From a virus, in IMG/VR virus record IMGVR_UViG_3300032331_000070, positions 1 to 23,262 of that record: 23,262 nt of DNA. One strand, 5' to 3'. This document shows, piece after piece, positions 6,737 to 13,603 of this stretch. The notes beneath the pieces were generated by a model. That model searched no databases. It was not told the DNA's origin and saw nothing but the letters and a program-made list of their open reading frames with translations. Position 1 is the stretch's first letter. Each line of letters begins with the position of its first letter. The position numbers and the translations under genes were made by a program.

Positions 6737-6913
6737 ATGGCAACATTCAAAAAAGGCGATGTCTTAAAGCTGGCTGGCGTTGTTCCTCAAGGCCCAGTGA
6801 TTGGTATGCGTATGGACGATGATGGCAATGTGTCTTACTTGATTGAGTGGACAGATGCTGACGGTCACGCGCAACAACGCTGGTTCGCTGAGTCTGATTT
6901 GGCTGCTGTTTAA
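6737..6913 (+). CDS. 58-aa DUF2158-like mini-protein
   Basis: A complete small gene of 58 codons, ATG 6737 to TAA 6911-6913, two bases after the previous stop. It starts MATFKKGDVLKLAG, has a PVIGM strand, then YLIEWTDADGHAQQRWFAESDL. This matches the layout of small SH3-like proteins of the YodC/DUF2158 type: F..GD.V.L, a PxM strand, a W.D..G..Q turn and a final F....L. Function of that family is unknown. It is the only gene here that looks like a common bacterial mini-protein and may have been picked up from a host. Confidence 0.75.
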   Translation: MATFKKGDVLKLAGVVPQGPVIGMRMDDDGNVSYLIEWTDADGHAQQRWFAESDLAAV

Positions 6914-6931
6914 ATGAGTGGGGCATGACGA

Positions 6932-8020
6932 GTGTTCGGCATATCCGCATTCTCACAAGCCCCGTTTTCGTCGCTTAGTAACTCTGTCTACAACGCATCA
7001 ATAGCAGAGACAGCCACAGCGACGGATAGCGCATCTTCGCTTTTAACTTTCCTCTCTTCTGTATCTGAGACATCAACTGCCACGGATGCGGTGTCTTCTT
7101 TGGTGACTTTCCCAGCCTCGGTGTCTGAAACATCGACAGCTACAGATTCAACTTCATCAGCCCAAACATTTGCTACGAACATAGCAGAGGCTTCCACGGC
7201 AACGGATTCATTTGCCGCTGCGCAGACATTTGCGTCTACGGTTAGCGAGACAGCCACAGCCACTGATTCTGTGTCTGGTACACAAAGCTTTGCGTCCTCG
7301 GTATCGGAGACATCAACTGCTACAGATTCAGACACAGTTGCCGCCAGCACATTTAATGCCCCAGTGGTAGAGTTTGCTACAGCCACAGATTCAATTTCAG
7401 CGGCAGCCACATTCCCAACTACGGTAACTGAGGCGGCAACAGCCACAGAAACAAACTCTGCGGCTCAAACCTTTGCTACAAATGTAGCGGAGACTGCCAC
7501 AGCCACGGACTCTACGTCAGCAACACCGACGTTTAAATCAACCATTGCAGAGACAGTTACAGCCACAGATTCTGTGTCAAGCTCTTTTGCCTTCAACGGT
7601 CTAATAAGTGAGACGGCGACAGCCACGGATACGAATGTGGCATCAAACTTGTGGCTCACAAACATTTCTGAGTCTTCCACGGCTACGGATGCGTTCAATG
7701 CTGCCGCCACATTTGAAGCGCTTGTTCAGGAGTTTGGCTCGGTAACCGATGAAATGTTTGCCACTCAGGTGTTCCTGTGCGCCATCCAAGAGACAGTCAC
7801 GGCATCTGATTCATTCTTTGCCCGATTCCTGTGGGAGCTTATCAATGACAGCCAGACCGCAAACTGGGGCAATATAAATACCTCAGAAAGCACAACATGG
7901 GCGACAATCAACGCTGCACAAACTGCTGGCTGGGCAACGATAAACACCGCAGAGTCAACTAACTGGGAATTGATAAATGACAGCAACCCCAACACTTGGA
8001 CAAAGATTGGGACAACCTGA
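6932..8020 (+). CDS. Tandem-repeat virion/fibre protein, GTG start
   Basis: 362 aa. GTG 6932 is the first usable start: an in-frame ATG at 6914 runs into TGA after four codons. After 23 residues come 14 tandem units of 20 residues (24-304, one unit of 21) with consensus [IV]-x-E-[TA]-x-T-A-T-D-S-x-S-x-x-x-T-F-x-x-x. The C-terminus has Trp at 301, 312, 323, 334, 345 and 356, exactly 11 apart, each as W-x-x-I-N-x-x-[QE]-[TS]. There is no signal peptide or membrane helix. The place between tail and fibre genes suggests an elongated fibre or a spacer. I know of no solved protein with this pairing of repeats. Confidence 0.8.
   Translation: MFGISAFSQAPFSSLSNSVYNASIAETATATDSASSLLTFLSSVSETSTATDAVSSLVTFPASVSETSTATDSTSSAQTFATNIAEASTATDSFAAAQTFASTVSETATATDSVSGTQSFASSVSETSTATDSDTVAASTFNAPVVEFATATDSISAAATFPTTVTEAATATETNSAAQTFATNVAETATATDSTSATPTFKSTIAETVTATDSVSSSFAFNGLISETATATDTNVASNLWLTNISESSTATDAFNAAATFEALVQEFGSVTDEMFATQVFLCAIQETVTASDSFFARFLWELINDSQTANWGNINTSESTTWATINAAQTAGWATINTAESTNWELINDSNPNTWTKIGTT
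7001..7843 (+). repeat. 14 tandem coding repeats of 60 bp
   Basis: Fourteen in-frame units, each 60 bp except the sixth (63 bp), encode the 20-residue E-T-x-T-A-T-D motif of the 6932 protein. Copies differ at many third codon positions while keeping the motif, and the last two or three units are the most diverged at protein level (GSVTDE, TVTASD). This indicates old copies kept by selection, not a recent slippage array. Confidence 0.9.
7832..8017 (+). repeat. 33-bp coding repeats (11-residue Trp units)
   Basis: Five complete 33-bp units followed by a partial one encode W-E-L-I-N-D-S-Q-T-A-N and relatives, with Trp at a strict 11-residue step. The first Trp lies inside the last 20-residue unit, so the two repeat types overlap by four residues. 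The first and fifth units are almost the same at protein level (WELINDS). Confidence 0.85.
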
Positions 8021-8029
8021 GAGTAAGAC

Positions 8030-8488
8030 ATGGCTTTAGTTTTAGCTGATCGCGTTCGAGAAACCACTACCACCGTTGGTACAGGCACAGTCACGCTTGC
8101 TGGAGCCGTAACAGGGTATCAATCGTTTGCAATTGTTGGTAACGGCAACACCACGTATTACACAATTGCTGGGCAGGGTACTTCCGAATGGGAAGTCGGT
8201 ATTGGTACTTACACCTCATCAGGTACGACATTGGCTCGGACAACTGTGCTGGACTCCAGCAATTCTGGCAGTTTGGTGTCATTTAGCGCAGGTACAAAGG
8301 ATGTGTTTGTCACCTATCCAGCCGGTAGGTCGGTATACGGCGGGGATGGATATACAGAAAACGATGCAACCATCAGTGTCAGTTCAACCATCAATACAGG
8401 CAGAAACGCCATATCTGCTGGGCCAATATCCATAAATTCAGGTATTACAGTGACTGTACCCACCGGCTCCGTATGGACAGTGGTTTAA
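8030..8488 (+). CDS. Tail-fibre anchor-like domain, free-standing
   Basis: 152 aa. Residues 1-105 read MALVLADRVRETTTTVGTG, TVTLAGAVTGYQSFAIVGNG, TTYYTIAGQGTSEWEVGIG, TLARTTVLDSSNSGS and TKDVFVTYPAGRSVY. This block is a common N-terminal or shaft module of phage fibre proteins (analytic pattern: V.ETTTT.GTG...L.GA..G...F). Here it stands alone, with only a short beta-rich tail (NDATISVSSTINTGRNAISAG) that resembles the start of fibre shafts. It probably links the following fibres to the tail or is the proximal fibre segment. GAGAGTAAGAC precedes the ATG. Confidence 0.75.
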   Translation: MALVLADRVRETTTTVGTGTVTLAGAVTGYQSFAIVGNGNTTYYTIAGQGTSEWEVGIGTYTSSGTTLARTTVLDSSNSGSLVSFSAGTKDVFVTYPAGRSVYGGDGYTENDATISVSSTINTGRNAISAGPISINSGITVTVPTGSVWTVV

Positions 8489-8497
8489 GGAGAACAC

Positions 8498-9028
8498 ATG
8501 AGCTTAGTACAAGTACAAGGCAATGCAAGCGGCACAGGTACGCTGACTATTGCCGCACCAAACACAAACAGCAACTACACGCTGACGTTGCCACAGACAA
8601 CTGCAACATTGGGTATCAATGGCCCTGCATTTAGCGCATCACCAACAACAACACAATCAGTTACAACCGCAACTTTTACTAAAGTAAATCTTGGAACTGT
8701 AGCTTTTGATACAAATAGTAATTTTGCATCATCAAGATTTACGCCAACTGTTGCAGGGTATTATTTTTTCAGCGGTACTTTATACGCAGTGTTCGCATCT
8801 TCTGCTACTTATGTTTGGCCTTCTGTTTATAAAAACGGCTCTCTTGCTATTGGTGGAACTTCGCAAGGTGTGGCATCCACTGTTGATGGTTTGGGAACAG
8901 TAAACGGATTGCTTTATATGAATGGTTCATCAGATTATGTTGAGTTATACGTTTACTTAAGTGGGACAACTCCTGTTTCACAATCAGCCTATACCTTGTT
9001 TTCTGGTTTCTTGGCAAGGGGCGCTTGA
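8498..9028 (+). CDS. Fibre protein with C1q-like tip
   Basis: 176 aa with AAGGAG seven bases upstream. Residues 1-42 are a short shaft (TLTIAAPNTNSNYTLTLPQ). Residues about 44-176 are a C1q/TNF-like jelly roll: GPAFSASPTTTQSVTTATFTKV, then FDTNSNF...RFTPTVAGYYFFSGTL, VYKNGSLAIGG and a final YTLFSGFLARGA. Phages use this fold as a trimeric receptor-binding head. The DNA is clearly AT-richer than its surroundings (8701-8760 has 21 G+C in 60), a sign of transfer. Overlaps the next gene by TGATG. Confidence 0.85.
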   Translation: MSLVQVQGNASGTGTLTIAAPNTNSNYTLTLPQTTATLGINGPAFSASPTTTQSVTTATFTKVNLGTVAFDTNSNFASSRFTPTVAGYYFFSGTLYAVFASSATYVWPSVYKNGSLAIGGTSQGVASTVDGLGTVNGLLYMNGSSDYVELYVYLSGTTPVSQSAYTLFSGFLARGA

Positions 9029-9189
9029 TGACTTTAATTGAAAAAATCAAAACACTTTACCCAGAACTGCAAGACACAGATTTCATGTTTAAGATTAAAT
9101 TGCAAAATGATTCGGATGGCAAAGGTGATTACATAGCAGAATGGAATCATCCAACTTTACCCCGCCCTACTGAGGAACAGTTAGCATGA
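9028..9189 (+). CDS. Small fibre partner (XkdW/chaperone-like), 53 aa
   Basis: 53 codons, ATG 9028 to TGA 9187-9189, coupled at both ends by overlaps. It reads MTLIEKIKTLYPELQDTDF, then DSDGKGDYIAEWNHPTLPRP and ends TEEQLA. The W.HP.LP.PT.EQL ending is typical of small proteins encoded straight after fibre genes and of the XkdW type. Probable role: folding or assembly of the preceding fibre. Supported by position and motif, not by proof. Confidence 0.75.
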   Translation: MTLIEKIKTLYPELQDTDFMFKIKLQNDSDGKGDYIAEWNHPTLPRPTEEQLA

Positions 9190-10274
9190 CCATAACAGTA
9201 TCAGGAACAGATGGCATAGCCCTTGCAGGGCAGTTTAATTCTGCATCCACGTTTGGATTCAAAAACCGCATCATCAATGGTGCAATGGTGATTGACCAAA
9301 GGAATGCGGGGGCGAGTGTTACCCCTACTAATAACACATACACAGTAGACCGCTGGAAGGCTTACCTTTCGCAAGCATCTAAATATACAGTTCAACAATC
9401 TTCAACTGCGCCTACTGGTTTTATAAAAAGTTTGCTTGCTACATCGTCATCAGCCTACACAGTTGGCGCTTCTGAATTTTTCTTAGTGGCTCAACCAATT
9501 GAAGGATTTAATGTTGCAGATTTAGCTTGGGGAACAGCATCTGCCGCAACAATTACTTTGTCATTTTGGGTTCGTAGTTCATTGACAGGAACTTTTGGCG
9601 GCGCTTTAGGTAATAGTGCTGGCAATAGAAGTTATCCATTTACATACACAATTAATGCCGCAAACACATTTGAACAAAAAACCATAACTATTGCTGGAGA
9701 CACAACAGGAACATGGGCAACAGATAATGGGACTGGAATTATTATTTATTGGAGTTTAGGTTCAGGCGCATCAGTAAGCGGAACTGCTGGCGCATGGGCG
9801 GGTGCTTTTTATTCATCAGCCACAGGTGCAACATCCGTAGTCGGCACAAACGGCGCTACTTTCTACATCACAGGCGTACAGCTAGAAAAAGGCTCAACAG
9901 CAACAAGTTTTGATTACAGACCTTATGGGACTGAGTTGGCTTTGTGTCAGCGGTATTATGAAAAGTCATACAACGTAGATGTTGTACCTGCAACAGTTAC
10001 GCAAGTGGGCGCTGTAGGTGTCTATTTTAGACCCGGCCCAACTTATTTGAGCTTGACTTTTGCATTTAAAGCTACAAAAAGAATAACACCCGCAACTATT
10101 GTTTACTATAGCCCAACAACAGGGGCAAGCGGTAAATTTGCAGACAATAATGGTGCTGTTGATGTAAATGCCACTGGATATCTTTCTGGAATGAATTCTA
10201 TAACAGCTTATTCAGCCATAGCGTCTGGCAATGGTGATTTGCGTGGTCACTTTACAGCAGATTCGGAGTTATAA
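9186..10274 (+). CDS. Tail fibre / receptor-binding protein
   Basis: 362 aa, coupled by ATGA to the previous gene. N-terminal motif NRIINGAMVIDQRNAGASV (27-45) and YTVDRW (51-56) mark a very common phage fibre and carbohydrate-binding family. The middle, about 60-225, is a beta sandwich (VADLAWGTASAATITLSFWVRS). Residues 226-262 carry FYITGVQLEKGSTATSFDYRP and LCQRYYEKSY, the family's C-terminal signature. A variable tip follows (263-362). It most likely binds host surface sugar. AT-rich like the 8498 gene. Confidence 0.85.
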   Translation: MTITVSGTDGIALAGQFNSASTFGFKNRIINGAMVIDQRNAGASVTPTNNTYTVDRWKAYLSQASKYTVQQSSTAPTGFIKSLLATSSSAYTVGASEFFLVAQPIEGFNVADLAWGTASAATITLSFWVRSSLTGTFGGALGNSAGNRSYPFTYTINAANTFEQKTITIAGDTTGTWATDNGTGIIIYWSLGSGASVSGTAGAWAGAFYSSATGATSVVGTNGATFYITGVQLEKGSTATSFDYRPYGTELALCQRYYEKSYNVDVVPATVTQVGAVGVYFRPGPTYLSLTFAFKATKRITPATIVYYSPTTGASGKFADNNGAVDVNATGYLSGMNSITAYSAIASGNGDLRGHFTADSEL

Positions 10275-10430
10275 ATGTACAAACTTGTCAAGTTATTAAA
10301 CAATGAATTAAGCGAATATGCAGTCAGACTATCTGATAACGCTTTGGTGCATCGCGAATTAAACCAAGCCTACCTTGCATGGCTTGCAGAAGGCAATACA
10401 CCACTTCCCGCAGATGAGGTAACAGAATGA
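10275..10430 (+). CDS. Small fibre partner, 51 aa
   Basis: ATG 10275 follows the fibre stop TAA (10272-10274) directly, and TGA at 10428-10430 overlaps the next ATG. It is 51 aa: MYKLVKLLNNELSEYAVRLSD, then NQAYLAWLAEGNTPLPADEVTE. The AYLAWLAEGNTPLPAD ending is a known pattern of mini-proteins beside phage fibres, thought to be fibre assembly helpers. It is the second fibre-partner pair in a row. Confidence 0.75.
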   Translation: MYKLVKLLNNELSEYAVRLSDNALVHRELNQAYLAWLAEGNTPLPADEVTE

Positions 10431-10903
10431 CTACAGTAATAGACGGAACAAACGGGGTCACATTCCCAGCAGGCGGCATAGGTAACCCTGCAAGCGCAGT
10501 TGTCGGTATAACTGACTCTCAGACGTTAACCAACAAGACTATTAACGGTTCTCAGTTGGTTGCATCAAGTGTTGCTTACGCAAAGCTGCTTACGACTGAC
10601 TGGACAAATTCACAAGCCGCAAGTGGGTATCAAAAGTTGCCAAGTGGGTTATACATTCAGTGGGGGAACTTTGCCACAGGAGCAGTTGCTGGAAATAACT
10701 TCGGAAGTGGCACTCTTACATTCCCCAACGCCTTTCCAACTGCGTGTTTCAACATTATTTTTAACCCTTCTAGAGGCTCTAACGCGTATGTTTACATGGG
10801 GTCTTATGGAGTGCCAACGGCAACAACTTGCGCTTGGTTTATAAATAACGCGGCTGGCTCGTCTCAATCACCAACTGCCCACTGGATAGCCATTGGCAAC
10901 TAA
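10427..10903 (+). CDS. Tail fibre with gp53-like C-terminal domain
   Basis: 158 aa, ATGA-coupled. The N-terminal 50 residues are a shaft with DGTNGVTFPAGG and DSQTLTNKTI, a repeat motif of phage fibres. The C-terminal domain begins near residue 66, SGYQKLPSGLYIQWGNF, continues LTFPNAFPTACFNIIFNP and ends AHWIAIGN. G.Q.LPSGL..QWG...FP.AFP......WIAIGN is the signature of the gp53-like fibre C-terminal domain, a receptor-binding tip. The gene is short, so it may form a side fibre tip. Confidence 0.85.
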   Translation: MTTVIDGTNGVTFPAGGIGNPASAVVGITDSQTLTNKTINGSQLVASSVAYAKLLTTDWTNSQAASGYQKLPSGLYIQWGNFATGAVAGNNFGSGTLTFPNAFPTACFNIIFNPSRGSNAYVYMGSYGVPTATTCAWFINNAAGSSQSPTAHWIAIGN

Positions 10904-10911
10904 GGAAAAAT

Positions 10912-11238
10912 ATGTTTTATTCAAAATCTACTGGGGGCTTCTATAGCGTTGAAATTCATGGCAACAACATGCCGGACGACGCTTTGGAAATTACTGATGA
11001 AAACTATGCTGCTTTAATTGCAGGGCAAGCGCAGGGCAAGGAAATTGCAGCCGATGACAACGGCGCTCCTATTCTGGTTGATAGGCCCGTAGTTGAATTA
11101 ACTTACGCGCAGAAACGTGCGTCAGAGTACCCACCCATGACTGACTACCTTGATGGTGTTGTTAAGGGTGACCAAGCGCAAATTGACAAGTACATAGCCG
11201 ACTGTTTGGCGGTCAAAGCCAAATACCCAAAGGTATAA
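10912..11238 (+). CDS. Tail fibre assembly chaperone-like protein
   Basis: 108 aa, with AAGGA upstream. The N-terminus MFYSKSTGGFYSVEIHGNNMPDDALEITDENYAAL matches phage Tfa-type fibre assembly proteins (YS..TGGFY...I.G.NIP.DA.EIT...Y..L). The C-terminal part TYAQKRASEYPPMTDYLDGVV...YIADCLAVKAKYPK resembles that of the 13313 protein. The last codons carry AAAGG that may serve the ATT frame at 11242. Confidence 0.85.
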   Translation: MFYSKSTGGFYSVEIHGNNMPDDALEITDENYAALIAGQAQGKEIAADDNGAPILVDRPVVELTYAQKRASEYPPMTDYLDGVVKGDQAQIDKYIADCLAVKAKYPKV

Positions 11239-11241
11239 GAC

Positions 11242-11331
11242 ATTGACCCAATCCACACCTTCTTTGCCGCCAGTGCTTGTATTGCCGCAATCAACGAACA
11301 GCAAAACGTAGATAATCAACCAAATCCATAA
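11242..11331 (+). pseudogene. Truncated copy of the 13601 gene, ATT start
   Basis: 29 codons: ATT GAC CCA ATC ... TAA. It begins one codon after the stop of the 10912 gene, in the same frame, and reads IDPIHTFFAASACIAAIN before ending EQQNVDNQPNP. The first 18 residues match the start of the 13601 protein at 12 positions; the DNA matches at 41 of 54 bases. After that the two diverge. AAAGG lies eight bases before ATT, as at 13601. It may be a broken relic or a real micro-peptide made from ATT. No ATG, GTG, TTG or CTG occurs in this frame. Confidence 0.6.
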
Positions 11332-11340
11332 GGAGCAGCC

Positions 11341-13311
11341 ATGAGCAGCACATATTCCACCAGCTTACGAGTCGAGCTTATCGGCTCGGGCGACCAAGCC
11401 GGTACATGGGGAACCACTACCGACAATAACTTTGCCTACATTTTTGACGCAGCAATCGCTGGGTATCAGGCGGTCACAATTTCCTCTACCGCCCAAGCCT
11501 TGACTTATGTGAACGGGCCGACATCCTCTGCGTCTTTGAACCAGTCTGTGTATGCCATTCTGAAATTCAACGGCGCGGCTGCGGCTTCTGCTGTCTATGC
11601 TCCGCCCGTCTCCAAGCAGTACATCATCTGGAACAACTCCAGCTACGCAATCACCATCTATAACTCGACCGTGATTGGCAACACAACTGCCGCCGGTACT
11701 GGGATTGCAATTTCCGCTGGTGACAAGATCATGGTGTGGTCAGATGGCACAAACTTCTACGACCTACAAGCGCAGAACCTGACCAGCACACTGGCTATTG
11801 CCAAGGGCGGTACAGGACAAACCACAGCAAACGCCGCATTCAACGCGCTGGCTCCCGCACAAACCAGCACTGTTACAGCGGGGAATTTTGTAGTTGGCGC
11901 TACATACACCATCCTTACTGTAGGAACAACAAACTTTGTAGCGATTGGCGCATCCTCCGATACGGTGGGTGTTGTATTTACTGCCACAGGAGTTGGATCT
12001 GGTACAGGAACAGCAACTACCCCTTCTCCTAATAGATACCTAAAGACTGACGGCACAAATACTTCTTTTGACCAATTCAATTTAGCATCAACTACAACTG
12101 TTACTGCTGGCAGCTTTGTAATTGGGACTACATACACAATACTGACTGTTGGAACAACAAGCTTTACGTCAATTGGTGCAGCATCAAATACTGTTGGCGT
12201 GGTGTTTACAGCTACAGGCGCGGGTTCTGGAACAGGCACGGCATTCACAGCCGACTATGTTGGTTTGCTCCCCGCCAGTTCAGGTGGTACAGGCGTTACA
12301 AGCTCTACTGGTTCAGGTAGCGTTGTACTGTCTACAAGCCCAACACTAACTTCGGCTACAGAAAACTTCCCTACACTTAATTACTTTACGCTTAACACGT
12401 ATGGAAATATTAAGGCGTTATTTGAGGCGGCGACTGTCACTGCATCTGCGCCTACCTCAACAACAAACTTTGATATAACCACGCAGGCAATTCAGTATTA
12501 CACCAGCAACAACTCAACCAACTTTACCCTTAACTTTAGGGGTGCGGCCACCGCCACAATAACAGCCGGTAGTTTTGTTGTCGGGACAATTTACACAATT
12601 GCTTCAATTGGCACAACTGACTTTACATTGATTGGCGCAGCATCAAATACAGTAGGTGTAATATTTACTGCAACAGGTGTTGGCGCTGGTTCAGGCACGG
12701 CCACAACAGGATCTTTAAATAGCATCTTGGCTATAGGGCAAGCAGTAAACTGCACGTTGATTGTGACAAACGGGGCAACAGCGTACTACCCCACGGCCTT
12801 CCAAATTGATGGCGCATCGGTCACACCCAAGTGGCCTAGAGGAGCTGCGCCAACGGCGGGTACTGCAAATGCTGTCGATGTGTACACGTTCTCAATAGTT
12901 AAAACAGCGAGCGCAACATATACTGTTTTAGCTGATTCTGGTAATGTCGTTATACCCGTTGCTTCTGGTGGTACAGGGCAAACTACGGCAGCTTTGGCTG
13001 GCGCGGCTTTTGGGGCAATTGGTGTTGGTCAAACTTGGCAGGCACCATCAAGAGCATTTGGAACAACATATACCAATAGCACGGGCAGACCAATCTGTGT
13101 TGTGATTTGCGTAACGCCGCCTGGCACAAACGGGTATGTCAACGTGGTTGTTCAAGGAGTAACAATTGCAATTCTTGGCGTAACAAGTGGTGCCGCATCG
13201 TCAGTTCCTGCAACCGCGTGTTTTGTTGTTCCTGATGGCGCAACATATAGCTCAAGCGTTGCAAGCGGTTCAACCCCCGGTTTGCAATATTGGAAAGAAT
13301 TAAGGACATAA
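11341..13311 (+). CDS. Large tail fibre with three 50-residue repeats
   Basis: 656 aa after GGAG. Residues 1-150 are a fibre anchor type (YSTSLRVELIGSGDQAGTWGTTTDNNF, then VPKQYIIWNNSS-like and MVWSDGTNFYDL). The shaft has fibre hinge motifs GGTGQTT or GGTGVT three times (near 155, 318 and 542). Between them are three copies of AG.FVVGT.YTI..VGTT.F..IGAASNTVGVVFTATG.G.GTGTAT. The C-terminal 100 residues (GVGQTWQAPSRAFGTTYTNSTGRPICVVICV) form a beta jelly-roll tip common in phage fibres. It is the longest fibre here and probably the main receptor-binding one. Confidence 0.85.
   Translation: MSSTYSTSLRVELIGSGDQAGTWGTTTDNNFAYIFDAAIAGYQAVTISSTAQALTYVNGPTSSASLNQSVYAILKFNGAAAASAVYAPPVSKQYIIWNNSSYAITIYNSTVIGNTTAAGTGIAISAGDKIMVWSDGTNFYDLQAQNLTSTLAIAKGGTGQTTANAAFNALAPAQTSTVTAGNFVVGATYTILTVGTTNFVAIGASSDTVGVVFTATGVGSGTGTATTPSPNRYLKTDGTNTSFDQFNLASTTTVTAGSFVIGTTYTILTVGTTSFTSIGAASNTVGVVFTATGAGSGTGTAFTADYVGLLPASSGGTGVTSSTGSGSVVLSTSPTLTSATENFPTLNYFTLNTYGNIKALFEAATVTASAPTSTTNFDITTQAIQYYTSNNSTNFTLNFRGAATATITAGSFVVGTIYTIASIGTTDFTLIGAASNTVGVIFTATGVGAGSGTATTGSLNSILAIGQAVNCTLIVTNGATAYYPTAFQIDGASVTPKWPRGAAPTAGTANAVDVYTFSIVKTASATYTVLADSGNVVIPVASGGTGQTTAALAGAAFGAIGVGQTWQAPSRAFGTTYTNSTGRPICVVICVTPPGTNGYVNVVVQGVTIAILGVTSGAASSVPATACFVVPDGATYSSSVASGSTPGLQYWKELRT
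11869..12708 (+). repeat. Three dispersed ~150-bp coding repeats
   Basis: Copies lie at about 11869-12020, 12097-12249 and 12556-12708. Each encodes a unit of about 50 residues built on TAG.FV.G..YTI...GTT.F..IGA.S.TVGV.FTATG.G. Copies 1 and 2 are close together and similar; copy 3 is set apart by 300 bases of other shaft sequence. The same unit is frequent in phage virion proteins. Confidence 0.85.
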
Positions 13312-13312
13312 C

Positions 13313-13597
13313 ATGCCACATTTTAAAGATTCAGAAAATAAAATTTATTGGCTTGACGAGGGCGATGATCCTGCGGTCTGGTTGCCTCAATGCACGCCAA
13401 TAACAGAAGCAGAAAAGGATTCAATCCTAGCTGCGCAACAAGCCGCTGCTGAGGCTATGTTGACCTATACGCAGAAACGTGTAGGTGAATATCCGCCCAT
13501 CGGTGACCAACTTGATGCACTGTTTAAGGCCGGAGTATTCCCTGCTGACATGGCGGCACGCATACAAGCAGTCAAGGATAAGTACCCCAAGGCGTAA
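13313..13597 (+). CDS. Tail fibre chaperone-like protein
   Basis: 94 aa, starting one base after the fibre stop. It reads MPHFKDSENKIYWLDEGDD, WLPQCTPITEAEKDSILAAQQ and TYTQKRVGEYPPIGDQLDALFKAG, and ends RIQAVKDKYPKA. The EYPPIGDQLDALFK...KYPK block is common in small phage proteins after fibre genes and is shared with the 10912 protein, while the N-terminal halves differ. It likely helps fold or attach the 11341 fibre. Confidence 0.8.
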   Translation: MPHFKDSENKIYWLDEGDDPAVWLPQCTPITEAEKDSILAAQQAAAEAMLTYTQKRVGEYPPIGDQLDALFKAGVFPADMAARIQAVKDKYPKA

Positions 13598-13603
13598 AAA
13601 ATT
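13589..13603 (+). promoter_or_regulatory. Ribosome site and ATT start of the 13601 gene
   Basis: AAGG (13589-13592) is followed by eight bases and ATT (13601-13603). The same layout occurs at 11229-11244 (AAAGG, eight bases, ATT). The upstream stop TAA (13595-13597) lies between the site and the start. No common start codon occurs in this frame until ATG 13694, which has no ribosome site and would remove the conserved IDPI end. Confidence 0.55.

Noticed and set aside
6988-7710. Long open frames on the - strand opposite the repeat protein, rich in Val/Ala/Ser
   Set aside because: They are the mirror of the 60-bp coding repeats; the + strand frame carries the conserved motif and fits the gene order.
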